From positions 168,765 to 200,890 of the forward strand of contig NZ_GG667523.1 of the NCBI RefSeq assembly GCF_000159135.1: a stretch of 32,126 nt of DNA, read 5' to 3'. This document shows positions 1-8,100 of this stretch, piece after piece. The notes under the pieces are model-generated. The model was not told the DNA's origin and searched no databases. It worked only from the letters and a program-made list of their open reading frames with translations. The first letter of the stretch is position 1; each line of letters opens with the position of its first letter. This DNA comes from Corynebacterium striatum ATCC 6940 (GTDB lineage Bacteria; Actinomycetota; Actinomycetes; Mycobacteriales; Mycobacteriaceae). Made by a program: the position numbers and the translations under genes.

Positions 1-78
1 CTCACCCCTGACACCAACGCCGTGTTCACTACTCGGGGGACACCCCGCCCACCTCGGCATTCAACCCTGCTGTGGGGG
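1..78. other. Window edge, no gene seen
   Basis: This is the short stretch downstream of the multicopper oxidase stop codon. I see no coding region and no hairpin with a T-tract. The terminator of the oxidase operon, if any, is not evident here. Confidence 0.5.
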
Positions 79-1560
79 TTACTCGTAGCGAAGCGAGCTG
101 AGCATCCCGGTTTCCATGTGATAGGCGTTATGGCAGTGAAATGCCCACTCACCGGGGTTGTCAGCGATCAGGTCGGCGATCATGGTTTCACCGTGGCGGA
201 GAAGGACGGTGTCCTTGCGTAGTCCGCCGCTGCCGGGCAGCGCCCACGTGTGGCCGTGGATGTGCATGGGGTGGGGCATCATGGTCCTGTTGCGCATGAC
301 CATCCGCAGGCGCTGGCCCTCCTGCACGGTCGCGGAGGAGGATTGGCCGTCGGTGAGAATGCTCCATTCATATGGCATCATCTGCCCGCCCAGGTCGATG
401 CTGACTTCTCGGTCTGGTGTGCCCTCGGGCAGGAGTGCACGGTCTGCTGGCTTCAGGGAGGACAGAAGCAGTCCGGTGGACGACAACTCGGGGAAGTCGA
501 CATCGGGGTGGGGGGCTTGGCCGCCGGCGGTGCGGATGACGGCGAAGGCGCGGTCGTCTTTACCCACCGCCAAAGCCGTGAGCGGGAAGATGCCGTCGCC
601 GAGGATGACCTCGACGTCGACACGCTCGCCCATCGACAGGTAGATCGATTCGGTCTCCCAGGGCTGGACAGGGAAGCCGTCGGTGTGGGTGACGGTCATG
701 CGGTGGCCACCGAGGGCCACCTTGAAGATGGTGTCACCGCCGGAGTTGATAAACCGCAGGCGGGCTTTGTCGCCCGGGCGAGCCTTGAAGGTCCGGTGAG
801 CACGGGGGATACGTCCGTTGATGAGGTAGTGCGGATACATCACATCGCCGGCATCCCCGCCCAGTACCCGGTCCGGGGTGCCGTGCATCATATGGCCGTG
901 ACCTCCCATCCCCTTCTTCCCGTTATGGTCGCCCGAACCCATTCCGGTGAGCTTGTCGAGCTCATCGTCGGGAGTGCCCTGAATGCCATCGACCCAGTCA
1001 TCGAGCACGATGGTCCACTCGACGTCCTGGTCCTCAGCGTCTTGCGGGTCGCGGACGATCAGTGGGGCGTGGAGGCCGCGATCAAGCTGCAGGCCGGTGT
1101 GGGAATGGTAGAAGTAGGTGCCACCGTGGGGGACTTCAAAAACATAGGAGAAAGACTCGCCAGGTCCAATGGGGTCCTGGGTCATGCCGGGCACACCGTC
1201 GGCTGCGTTGTGGAGTGCGATGCCATGCCAGTGGATGGAGGTGCTCTCAGGCAGTTCATTGGTGATATCGACCTGGAGGACGTCGCCGGCGGTGGCCTCA
1301 ATGGCCGCATCCCCGGTGTCAGAGACGTATCCCCACGTCTTGGCTTCGATGCCGCCGATATCCAGAGAGAGGGGCCGGGCGGTTAGTGTCCGGCGCACCG
1401 TCGGCTCACCGAGCGCAGTGGGGGTGGGAGTGGGGCGAAGGGAGGGACCTGGTGCCGAGGCAGCGGGTCCAGGGTCGCTGGTGCAGGCGGCCACGGCCCC
1501 GGTGCCAGCGAGGACGAGCCCGCCGAGCAGAAACTGTCGTCGGGAAAACGCGTTCATCAT
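79..1560 (-). CDS. Multicopper oxidase, Tat-exported lipoprotein
   Basis: Probably oxidises Cu(I) to less toxic Cu(II) outside the membrane. The 493-residue product begins with a twin-arginine signal (SRRQFLLGG, residues 6-14) followed by a lipobox ending at Cys26, so it should be folded before export and lipid-anchored. The copper-binding motifs are all visible: HWHG (110-113), HSH (152-154), HPMHIHGH (430-437) and HCHNAYHMETGM (475-486), which supply trinuclear and type-1 copper ligands. A Met/His/Gly-rich insert at 206-226 recalls the methionine-rich copper-handling segment of CueO. The first of two adjacent ATG codons is chosen because a GGAAGG site lies seven bases upstream. The gene follows cueP on the same strand and is likely co-transcribed with it. 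Cuprous oxidase is the best fit; substrate specificity is inferred. Confidence 0.93.
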   Translation of the reverse strand: MMNAFSRRQFLLGGLVLAGTGAVAACTSDPGPAASAPGPSLRPTPTPTALGEPTVRRTLTARPLSLDIGGIEAKTWGYVSDTGDAAIEATAGDVLQVDITNELPESTSIHWHGIALHNAADGVPGMTQDPIGPGESFSYVFEVPHGGTYFYHSHTGLQLDRGLHAPLIVRDPQDAEDQDVEWTIVLDDWVDGIQGTPDDELDKLTGMGSGDHNGKKGMGGHGHMMHGTPDRVLGGDAGDVMYPHYLINGRIPRAHRTFKARPGDKARLRFINSGGDTIFKVALGGHRMTVTHTDGFPVQPWETESIYLSMGERVDVEVILGDGIFPLTALAVGKDDRAFAVIRTAGGQAPHPDVDFPELSSTGLLLSSLKPADRALLPEGTPDREVSIDLGGQMMPYEWSILTDGQSSSATVQEGQRLRMVMRNRTMMPHPMHIHGHTWALPGSGGLRKDTVLLRHGETMIADLIADNPGEWAFHCHNAYHMETGMLSSLRYE

Positions 1561-1631
1561 GATTTAACCTTCCTTGGTGCTAGATTTCAGTGACACGGGA
1601 GACAGGCGCAGGTGAGGACCCTGCTGAGCCA

Positions 1632-2207
1632 TCACGTCAGGCGCAGGTCTGTGACACAGGTGGCACCGTCGTCGGTGGTGGAAAACTCCGTGGTGCCGGT
1701 ACGCCCCTGGTAGCTGACCTCAATCAAGCCGGTGACATCATCGGGAAGCCAGAAGCCAATAAACCCGTTGTCGAAGGTGGTTGTCGCCTCGTCCACCAGC
1801 ACCTCACCGGTCGCCTCATCGGTGATCGTGACCTGGATGTCCTCATTGTCGAGTTCCCCCAGGCAGGTCGTGAGGCTGTGGTAGAAGCAGTCGTGGGTGG
1901 AGGTGAGATAGGGTGCGATCGAGACATACGTCTGATTGTCGGGAAGATCGACCACGACTTCCTGGTCATCGCTCGAGAGCAACAGTTCATCGGTACGCAC
2001 TGAGGCGATCAGATCCGTGGGACGCTCAGTGACCTTCTGCCGGTCGAGGTGATCAATGATCTCCACCGCGTCCATGGCGGCCAGGCCATGGGTAGTCAGG
2101 AATGTATCCTGGGACACCGTCCCGTCGGCGGTGGGTTCCGGGTCGGCGGCCGAACACCCCGTGAGGGCGAGAGCAAGGGCGGCGACTGCAATCGCTGCTC
2201 GTTTCAC
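1632..2207 (-). CDS. cueP: CueP-like periplasmic copper-binding lipoprotein
   Basis: Likely binds or delivers copper outside the membrane. The 191-residue product has a lipoprotein signal with a lipobox ending at Cys18 (LTGC). The rest matches my memory of Salmonella CueP: an N-terminal helix with FLTTHGL, an SIAPY strand, the H-D-C-F-x-H-S-L-x-x-C segment (Cys107, Cys115), NGFIGFWLP (148-155) and a third cysteine near the C-terminus (Cys184). Three such cysteines are the copper ligands known for CueP. The start is GTG with AAGGAG seven to twelve bases upstream. It is first in a minus-strand pair with the multicopper oxidase and divergent from copRS, so control by CopR is likely. Confidence 0.88.
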   Translation of the reverse strand: MKRAAIAVAALALALTGCSAADPEPTADGTVSQDTFLTTHGLAAMDAVEIIDHLDRQKVTERPTDLIASVRTDELLLSSDDQEVVVDLPDNQTYVSIAPYLTSTHDCFYHSLTTCLGELDNEDIQVTITDEATGEVLVDEATTTFDNGFIGFWLPDDVTGLIEVSYQGRTGTTEFSTTDDGATCVTDLRLT

Positions 2208-2612
2208 GTCAATCTCCTTGGATCGTGGGTAGGACCGTGAGAAGACACCGCCCCAAGGTCGATGCCATACCTTTATCTAGCACGGGTGCCTGACGGACTA
2301 GAAATCAAAAACCCTGCTCACAGCCTTATAGCAGGGCGAAAAGAGGGCGAATTCGGTGAGCTGGGTCACCACCGGGACACCACCCCACAGCCGTGGGCGA
2401 TGTCCTTCTACCTGCCCCGGGTATGCGGTGCTTGCAGTGAAATCCCTGGTGGCGCCTGCTGAACCGACCAGGGGAGGCGATGCCGCCGGCCCGGGGTGGG
2501 GCACAGGGGTGACGGCGGTCGAAGGGTTATGTTTGAAGATTTGATGAAGATTCCCCGCCGGGTACTGAGCGAGGATGGTATTCCCCCCCTGGCCGGAGCG
2601 ATACTGGGGTCT
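2208..2612. promoter_or_regulatory. Divergent cueP / copR intergenic region
   Basis: This 405-base gap separates the minus-strand cueP-oxidase operon from copR. It contains an inverted repeat, CCCTGCT at 2312-2318 against AGCAGGG at 2330-2336, and a CopR-type tandem box at 2534-2553 (listed separately). Open frames across it have no homology I recognise and no good ribosome-binding site, so I treat it as regulatory DNA carrying two opposing promoters. Confidence 0.6.
2534..2553 (+). promoter_or_regulatory. CopR tandem box upstream of copR
   Basis: Two direct 9-mers, TGAAGATTT (2534-2542) and TGAAGATTC (2545-2553), are separated by two bases. From memory, the CopR site described in C. glutamicum is exactly TGAAGATTT-nn-TGAAGATTT, so 17 of the 18 defined positions match. 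A plausible -10 hexamer (TACTGA, 2563-2568) follows ten bases later, placing the box over the -35 region as expected for an activator. This predicts that CopR activates its own operon and possibly the divergent cueP operon. Confidence 0.82.
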
Positions 2613-3335
2613 ATGGCTGACCACACACCGACCACCGCCACGCCCCCGGGGCGGGTGCTGGTCGTCGATGATGAACAACCCCTGGCTCAGATGGTGGCCT
2701 CCTACCTCATCCGGGCCGGCTTCGATACCCGCCAGGCGCACACCGGCACTCAGGCCGTGGACGAGACCCGTCGCTTTTCCCCCGATGTTGTGGTGCTGGA
2801 TCTGGGGCTGCCCGAACTCGACGGCCTGGAGGTGTGCCGACGGATCCGCACCTTCTCGGACTGCTACATCCTCATGCTCACCGCGCGTGGCAGCGAGGAC
2901 GATAAGATCAGCGGATTGACCTTGGGGGCGGATGACTACATCACCAAACCTTTTAGCATCCGAGAACTGGTGACCCGGGTGCATGCGGTGCTACGCCGCC
3001 CGCGCACCAGCACCACCCCACCGCAGGTGACCACCCCCTTGAGCGTTGGTGACCTCATCCTTGACCCCATCGCCCATCAGGTGCGGGTAGGGGAGACGAC
3101 CGTGGAGCTCACCCGCACGGAGTTCGAGCTGCTGGTTGCCCTGGCCCTGCGCCCCGGCCAGGTGCTGACCCGCCACGACCTGGTCACCGAGGTCTGGGAC
3201 ACCACCTGGGTCGGTGATGAACGCATCGTCGATGTCCACATCGGCAACTTGCGTCGCAAGCTCGGCACCGACACCCGGGGCCGGGGGTTTATCGACACCG
3301 TGCGTGGCGTGGGCTACCGGATGGGGCAGCCATGA
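2613..3335 (+). CDS. copR: CopR-type OmpR-family response regulator
   Basis: Cytoplasmic DNA-binding response regulator of a copper-sensing two-component system, 240 residues. The receiver domain starts at RVLVVDDEQPLAQ, carries the phospho-acceptor in VVLDLGLPE, and ends with the conserved lysine of ITKPFSIREL. A winged-helix OmpR effector follows, with ELTRTEFELL, the RIVDVHIGNLRRKL recognition helix and RGVGYRMG at the C-terminus. The reading frame is open from 2496, but ATG at 2613 is preferred because receiver homology starts just after it and the CopR box would otherwise lie inside the gene. Its stop overlaps the copS start by four bases. Assignment to copper rests on the neighbours and the box upstream. 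Confidence 0.9.
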   Translation: MADHTPTTATPPGRVLVVDDEQPLAQMVASYLIRAGFDTRQAHTGTQAVDETRRFSPDVVVLDLGLPELDGLEVCRRIRTFSDCYILMLTARGSEDDKISGLTLGADDYITKPFSIRELVTRVHAVLRRPRTSTTPPQVTTPLSVGDLILDPIAHQVRVGETTVELTRTEFELLVALALRPGQVLTRHDLVTEVWDTTWVGDERIVDVHIGNLRRKLGTDTRGRGFIDTVRGVGYRMGQP

Positions 3336-4459
3336 ATCACGGACCCGGCCTGACCTTCCGCTTCCTGGCCGCCCAGGTGTTGGTCGTGGTGATTAGCCTG
3401 CTGGTGGCCGCGGCCGTGGCCACGATGGTGGGCCCGACCCTATTCCATGATCATATGTTGATGACCGGCCGGGAGGACCCCTCGCTGGAGCTGTTCCATG
3501 CCGAGCAGGCCTACCGGGGCGCCAACCTGATCACCCTGGCCGTCGCCCTGCCCACCGCCTTGATCTGCGCCCTACTGGCCAGCCTGTGGTTATCGCGTCG
3601 TCTGCGCACCCCCCTGCAGGATCTTACCCACGCCGCTACCAGCCTGACGGCCGGCAACTCCCGTATCCGCGTGCCCGCCGGAAAAGCAGGCCCCGAGGTC
3701 ACCACCCTGGCGCATGCCTTCAACACCATGGCCGACCGGCTGGAACACACCGAACAGGTCCGCCGCCAGATGCTCTCTGATCTGGCCCACGAAATGGGCA
3801 CCCCCTTATCGGTGCTCACGGTCTACCTCGATGGTCTCCAGGACGGGGTCGTGGACTGGAATAATGCCACCCACACGATCATGGCTGACCAACTCACCCG
3901 CCTGACCCGGTTGATGGAAGACATCGACGATGTCTCCCGGGCCCAGGAACGCCGGATCGACTTGGACCTGGCACAGGAAGGGCTCGGGGATCTGCTCCAT
4001 ACCGCCGCTGCTGCCGCGGGGGAAGCTTATGCTGACAAAGGCGTCGATTTACAGGTCGAGACCATTACAGACACCGCCCGGGTGCTCGTGGACCGGCAAC
4101 GCTTCGGCCAGGTGATGAGCAATCTGCTGTCGAACGCGCTACGGCACACCCCGGCCGGCGGGCAGGTCCGGATCAGCGTCCACCGACAGGGGGCGTCCAC
4201 CGCGCTCATCCACGTCGCCGATGACGGCGAGGGCATCCCACCTGACCAGCTCAGATACATCTTCGAACGCTTCTACCGGGGGGATGCCGCCCGCAGCCGG
4301 GACGCCGCCGGAGCCGGTATCGGTCTGACCATCTCCAAGGCATTGATCGAGGCCCACGGCGGCACTCTCACCGCCACCTCCCCCGGCCCCGGTCGCGGAG
4401 CGGTCTTTACCCTCCGCCTCCCGCTGCCCCCTCCCGACAGTGAGGAGGCTGCTCGGTGA
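3332..4459 (+). CDS. copS: CopS-type membrane sensor histidine kinase
   Basis: Partner of the response regulator just upstream; its ATG overlaps that gene's stop (ATGA). The 375-residue protein has two membrane segments (about 12-34 and 66-87) around a short extracellular loop that includes His39, His41 and Met residues, a plausible metal-sensing site. A HAMP region follows (about 88-140). The H-box is SDLAHEMGTPLSVL with His153; the usual HELRTPL is changed to HEMGTPL. ATPase motifs are N268 (NLLSNALRHT), DDGEGI (297-302) and GAGIGLT (327-333). Copper as the signal is inferred from context. Confidence 0.9.
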   Translation: MNHGPGLTFRFLAAQVLVVVISLLVAAAVATMVGPTLFHDHMLMTGREDPSLELFHAEQAYRGANLITLAVALPTALICALLASLWLSRRLRTPLQDLTHAATSLTAGNSRIRVPAGKAGPEVTTLAHAFNTMADRLEHTEQVRRQMLSDLAHEMGTPLSVLTVYLDGLQDGVVDWNNATHTIMADQLTRLTRLMEDIDDVSRAQERRIDLDLAQEGLGDLLHTAAAAAGEAYADKGVDLQVETITDTARVLVDRQRFGQVMSNLLSNALRHTPAGGQVRISVHRQGASTALIHVADDGEGIPPDQLRYIFERFYRGDAARSRDAAGAGIGLTISKALIEAHGGTLTATSPGPGRGAVFTLRLPLPPPDSEEAAR

Positions 4460-4499
4460 CCACACCCTGCCCCGCGTGAGGGCCGCGCCCTCGACCCAT

Positions 4500-4550
4500 T
4501 GAAAATATACCCCCCTGGGGTATGCTGAAAATATACCCCCGGGGGGTATA
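4500..4550. promoter_or_regulatory. Tandem CsoR-like palindromic operators
   Basis: Two near-identical palindromes sit side by side: ATACCCCCCTGGGGTAT (4507-4523) and ATACCCCCGGGGGGTAT (4533-4549), each preceded by TGAAAATATACCCCC (4500-4514 and 4526-4540), a 26-base repeat period. A TACCCC...GGGGTA dyad is the pattern known for the Cu(I) repressor CsoR. The pair lies 50 bases before the HMA gene and presumably represses transcription of HMA-copB-ydhK when copper is low. No csoR gene is in the window, so the regulator must act from elsewhere. Confidence 0.8.
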
Positions 4551-4599
4551 TGCTAAAGAGCGGCATCGCCGCACCCCACCGAACCGAAGGAGCTTTCCC

Positions 4600-4926
4600 A
4601 TGATCACCTCCCCGCCCCGCCTCTTGCCGATGGCCTCCCACGGCTGCAGCTGTTGCGGACCTGCCTCACGTGCCGACACCGCCTCCATCCCTGCCGCCAG
4701 CGACTCGTCAGCAGGAGGGTCCTCCCCTAGCTACCAGGTCACCGGCCTGACCTGCGGGCACTGCGCGAAAAGCGTGACCCAGGCCCTTCAGGCCCTCCCC
4801 CAGGTCAACGACGTCCAAATTGATCTCGCTGCTGGTGGTGTTTCCACCGTCACGGTCACCGGTGTCGTACCCCCGGAGATGGTTCGCCGGGCCATCGAGG
4901 GGGCCGGCTACACCGTCTTATCCTGA
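4600..4926 (+). CDS. Heavy-metal-associated (HMA) copper-binding protein
   Basis: A 108-residue protein with a C-terminal HMA domain (about 45-108) carrying the Cu(I)-binding motif GLTCGHC (Cys52, Cys55). A second cysteine cluster, HGCSCC, lies at 14-19 and is joined to the HMA fold by a Ser/Ala-rich linker. It may act as a copper chaperone for the ATPase that follows 51 bases later, which itself lacks an HMA domain. The frame is open from 4522, but ATG at 4600 is chosen because it has an AAGGAG site (4587-4592) and because earlier starts would fall inside the CsoR-like operators. CopZ-like in role; the N-terminal cysteine cluster makes it longer than a minimal CopZ. Confidence 0.85.
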   Translation: MITSPPRLLPMASHGCSCCGPASRADTASIPAASDSSAGGSSPSYQVTGLTCGHCAKSVTQALQALPQVNDVQIDLAAGGVSTVTVTGVVPPEMVRRAIEGAGYTVLS

Positions 4927-4977
4927 TCAGTTTTACCCATCATCTCGACCCCGACCGGGTTGAGCGAAAGGAACGTC

Positions 4978-7212
4978 ATGAGCACTCCCCACCATTCGGG
5001 TGATCACCATGGTGATCACCCCGCTCCGGAAACAGACCACACCCACCACCCGGATCATGCCAGCCACGAACACCACGCAGATGCCGACACCCACGGCCAG
5101 GCGATGCCCCACGATCACCCGCACTCCGCCCTGGACGAAGACCACCACGTTCATGGTCACGGCGAACACGCCGGACACAGCACCGCAATGTTTCGGGACC
5201 GCTTCTGGTGGTCGCTGATTCTGTCCATTCCCGTCGCTATTTTCAGTCCCATGGTCGCCCACCTGCTCGGCTACCACCTCCCGGCATTTCCCGGATCCAC
5301 CTGGATCCCCCCGGTGCTAGGCACGATCATCTTCGTCTACGGCGGAACGCCTTTCCTCAAGGGCGGATGGAAAGAACTGAAATCCCGCCAACCCGGGATG
5401 ATGCTCCTGATCGCCATGGCCATCACCGTGGCGTTTGTCGCCTCCTGGGTCACCACTCTGGGGCTGGGCGGTTTTGACCTGGACTTCTGGTGGGAGCTGG
5501 CCCTGCTGGTGACCATCATGCTGCTGGGCCACTGGCTGGAGATGCGCGCTCTCGGGTCCGCGTCCTCCGCGCTTGACGCGCTGACTGCCCTGCTGCCGGA
5601 TGAGGCCGAGAAAGTCATCGACGGGACCACCCGCACCGTGGCCATCTCCGAGCTGGTCGTCGACGACGTCGTGCTGGTGAGGGCCGGTGCCCGGGTGCCG
5701 GCCGACGGAACCATCCTCGACGGAGCCGCCGAATTCGATGAGGCGATGATCACCGGCGAATCCCGTCCCGTCTTCCGCGACACCGGTGACAAGGTGGTCG
5801 CCGGTACCGTGGCCACCGACAACACCGTCCGCATCCGGGTGGAGGCTACCGGCGGGGACACCGCCCTGGCCGGGATCCAACGCATGGTTGCCGACGCCCA
5901 GGAGTCCTCCTCCCGGGCCCAGGCCCTGGCGGATCGGGCGGCGGCGTTGTTGTTCTGGTTCGCGCTGATCTCCGCTCTGATCACCGCGGTGGTGTGGACC
6001 ATCATCGGCAGCCCGGACGATGTCGTGGTGCGCACGGTCACGGTGCTGGTCATCGCTTGTCCGCACGCCCTGGGCCTGGCGATTCCGCTGGTCATTGCGA
6101 TCTCCAGCGAGCGGGCCGCGAAATCCGGGGTGCTCATCAAGGACCGGATGGCGCTCGAGCGGATGCGCACCATCGACGTGGTGCTCTTCGATAAAACCGG
6201 CACCCTGACCGAGGGTGCGCACGCGGTCACCGGTGTCGCCCCGGTGCCCGGTACTTCGGAAGGGCACCTGCTGGCCCTGGCCGCCGCCGCCGAGGCCGAT
6301 AGTGAACACCCCGTGGCCCGCGCCATCGTGGCTGCCGCGGCCGCACACCCGGAGGCCTCACGCCGCCCACTGCGCGCAACCGGTTTCACCGCCGCCTCCG
6401 GCCGCGGGGTCTGGGCCACTGTCGATGGCGCTGAGATCCTCGTGGGTGGGCCGAACATGCTGCGCGAGTTCAACCTCACCACCCCGGCCGAGCTCACCGA
6501 CACCACCAGCGCCTGGACCGGGCGTGGAGCCGGAGTGCTCCATATTGTCCGCGACGGTCAGATCATCGGTGCGGTGGCCGTCGAGGACGAGATCCGCCCT
6601 GAATCCCGCGCCGCCGTGAAAGCCCTGCAGGACCGCGGGGTGAAGGTCGCGATGATCACCGGTGACGCGCAGCAGGTGGCCCAGGCGGTTGGCCAGGACT
6701 TAGGCATCGATGAGGTCTTCGCCGAGGTCCTGCCCCAGGACAAGGACACCAAGGTCACCCAGTTACAGGAGCGTGGCCTGAGCGTGGCCATGGTCGGTGA
6801 CGGTGTCAATGACGCCCCCGCTCTGACCCGCGCGGATGTCGGTATCGCCATCGGTGCCGGCACGGATGTGGCCATGGAATCTGCCGGGGTGGTCCTAGCC
6901 AATGATGACCCGCGGGCAGTGCTGTCGATGATTGAGCTGTCCCAGGCCAGCTACCGCAAGATGATCCAGAACCTGATCTGGGCCTCTGGCTACAACATCC
7001 TCGCCGTGCCGCTGGCCGCCGGAGTGCTTGCCCCGATCGGGTTCGTGCTGTCCCCGGCCGTCGGCGCGATCTTGATGTCTGCCTCGACCATCGTGGTGGC
7101 ACTGAACGCCCAGCTGTTGCGCCGCATTGATCTGGAGCCGGCTCACCTGGCTCCGACCGACGGGAAGGAGGAATACAGTGGGTCGATATCCCCCGTAACC
7201 GTTACTGACTGA
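4978..7212 (+). CDS. copB: CopB-type (P1B-3) copper-translocating P-type ATPase
   Basis: ATP-driven heavy-metal exporter in the cytoplasmic membrane, 744 residues. The first 70 residues contain 22 histidines in His/Asp clusters, in place of an N-terminal HMA domain. The membrane metal-binding motif is CPH (361-363, VIACPHALGLAIP), the signature that separates CopB-type from CPC-type CopA pumps. Also present are ITGES (actuator domain, 258-262), DKTGTLTEG with phospho-aspartate Asp405, SEHPVARAI of the nucleotide-binding domain, and GDGVNDAPAL. The ATG at 4978 is preferred over TTG at 4960 because GAAAGGAA lies at 4966-4973. Known CopB pumps move Cu(I), Cu(II) or Ag(I); the ion here cannot be settled from sequence. 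Confidence 0.94.
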   Translation: MSTPHHSGDHHGDHPAPETDHTHHPDHASHEHHADADTHGQAMPHDHPHSALDEDHHVHGHGEHAGHSTAMFRDRFWWSLILSIPVAIFSPMVAHLLGYHLPAFPGSTWIPPVLGTIIFVYGGTPFLKGGWKELKSRQPGMMLLIAMAITVAFVASWVTTLGLGGFDLDFWWELALLVTIMLLGHWLEMRALGSASSALDALTALLPDEAEKVIDGTTRTVAISELVVDDVVLVRAGARVPADGTILDGAAEFDEAMITGESRPVFRDTGDKVVAGTVATDNTVRIRVEATGGDTALAGIQRMVADAQESSSRAQALADRAAALLFWFALISALITAVVWTIIGSPDDVVVRTVTVLVIACPHALGLAIPLVIAISSERAAKSGVLIKDRMALERMRTIDVVLFDKTGTLTEGAHAVTGVAPVPGTSEGHLLALAAAAEADSEHPVARAIVAAAAAHPEASRRPLRATGFTAASGRGVWATVDGAEILVGGPNMLREFNLTTPAELTDTTSAWTGRGAGVLHIVRDGQIIGAVAVEDEIRPESRAAVKALQDRGVKVAMITGDAQQVAQAVGQDLGIDEVFAEVLPQDKDTKVTQLQERGLSVAMVGDGVNDAPALTRADVGIAIGAGTDVAMESAGVVLANDDPRAVLSMIELSQASYRKMIQNLIWASGYNILAVPLAAGVLAPIGFVLSPAVGAILMSASTIVVALNAQLLRRIDLEPAHLAPTDGKEEYSGSISPVTVTD

Positions 7213-7259
7213 CCTTGTCCCTCGACCCCTAACTCACACCACCTTTGAAAGGAACGCTC

Positions 7260-7874
7260 ATGAAACGCAGCATTACCCTCGCCGCCTTGGTACTGACCTC
7301 CACCCTGGCGCTGACCGCCTGCAGCGACGCCACCGACAACTCTGACGATGCCGACACCACCAGCACCACGACGGCAACCGCAGAGACCAACGAGACCCAC
7401 CAGGAAGACACCACCACTGCCGACGAAGAGCACGGCGGGCACGACCACCCTGCCGACGGCGGGGCACCGCCGGCAGGCATTGAAGAGGCCGAGGATCCCA
7501 CGTACCCGGTGGGCACCGAGGTCATCCTCACCGCTGACCACATGCCCGGCATGGACGGGGCCACCGCCACCATTTCCGGGGCGTTTGACACCACGACCTA
7601 TTCGGTCAGCTACACCCCCACCGAGGGTGGGGCCCCGGTTACCGACCACCGCTGGGTCGTCCATGAGGAGCTCGTCGATCCGGGTCAGGCCCCCCTGCCC
7701 GACGGGGCGAGCGTTGTCCTGGATGCCGAGCACATGTCCGGCATGAAGGGTGCTGAGGCCACCATCGATTACTCCACCGAGGAGACGGTCTACATGGTTG
7801 ATCTCACCGTCGACGGGATGACGATGACCAACCACAAGTGGGTCACCGAGAGCGAGATCCACCCCGCCGAATAG
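7260..7874 (+). CDS. YdhK-family (DUF1541) lipoprotein
   Basis: A 204-residue surface lipoprotein. The signal peptide ends in a lipobox with Cys21 (LTAC). A long Asp/Thr/Glu/His-rich linker (about 22-75) follows, then two YdhK/DUF1541 repeats. Repeat 1 starts near YPVGTEVILTADHMPGM and repeat 2 near LPDGASVVLDAEHMSGM; both end with a DHRWV / NHKWV strand. The conserved HMPGM/HMSGM segments could bind copper. It closes the copper gene run, 47 bases after copB, with a GAAAGGAA ribosome site (7247-7254). The biochemical function of this family is not known to me; YdhK-type proteins recur beside copper pumps. Confidence 0.85.
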   Translation: MKRSITLAALVLTSTLALTACSDATDNSDDADTTSTTTATAETNETHQEDTTTADEEHGGHDHPADGGAPPAGIEEAEDPTYPVGTEVILTADHMPGMDGATATISGAFDTTTYSVSYTPTEGGAPVTDHRWVVHEELVDPGQAPLPDGASVVLDAEHMSGMKGAEATIDYSTEETVYMVDLTVDGMTMTNHKWVTESEIHPAE

Positions 7875-8100
7875 TCCACCCACCCTGAACCGCGAGACCA
7901 GACAAGGCACCCGCTCCAGAGTCGGTCATCAATCGCTACCGACCATGCCGCAGCACACCAGCCACACACGGAACCTACACGCCCACAAGGCCCACGCTGA
8001 GGTAGACCTTCTGTGTCACTGCTTCTCTTAGTCAGGGGAAATATGCCCTGGAATGACCCTGGTGACAGGAGTTCATTCCAGGGCTTTGTCTCTGCCCACC
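7875..8100. other. Non-coding gap after the copper genes
   Basis: The stretch between the YdhK gene and the IS6 remnant holds one strong hairpin at 8045-8084 and otherwise nothing I can assign. Confidence 0.5.
8045..8084 (+). terminator. Strong two-part hairpin, probable terminator
   Basis: A perfect 12-base inverted repeat, GCCCTGGAATGA (8045-8056) with TCATTCCAGGGC (8073-8084), encloses a smaller CCTG (8058-8061) / CAGG (8066-8069) stem with a GTGA loop. It is followed by TTTGTCTCT, so it could stop transcription of the copper operon 170 bases upstream. The position next to the truncated IS6 end also allows a mobile-element end structure. Confidence 0.5.

Noticed and set aside
250..1386. 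378-residue open frame on the plus strand
   Set aside because: It lies wholly antisense to the multicopper oxidase, whose copper motifs are intact. The product has no recognisable motif.
5317..6506. Two long minus-strand frames inside copB
   Set aside because: Shadows of the P-type ATPase gene: low-complexity Gly/Gln/Ser/Arg products with no family features.
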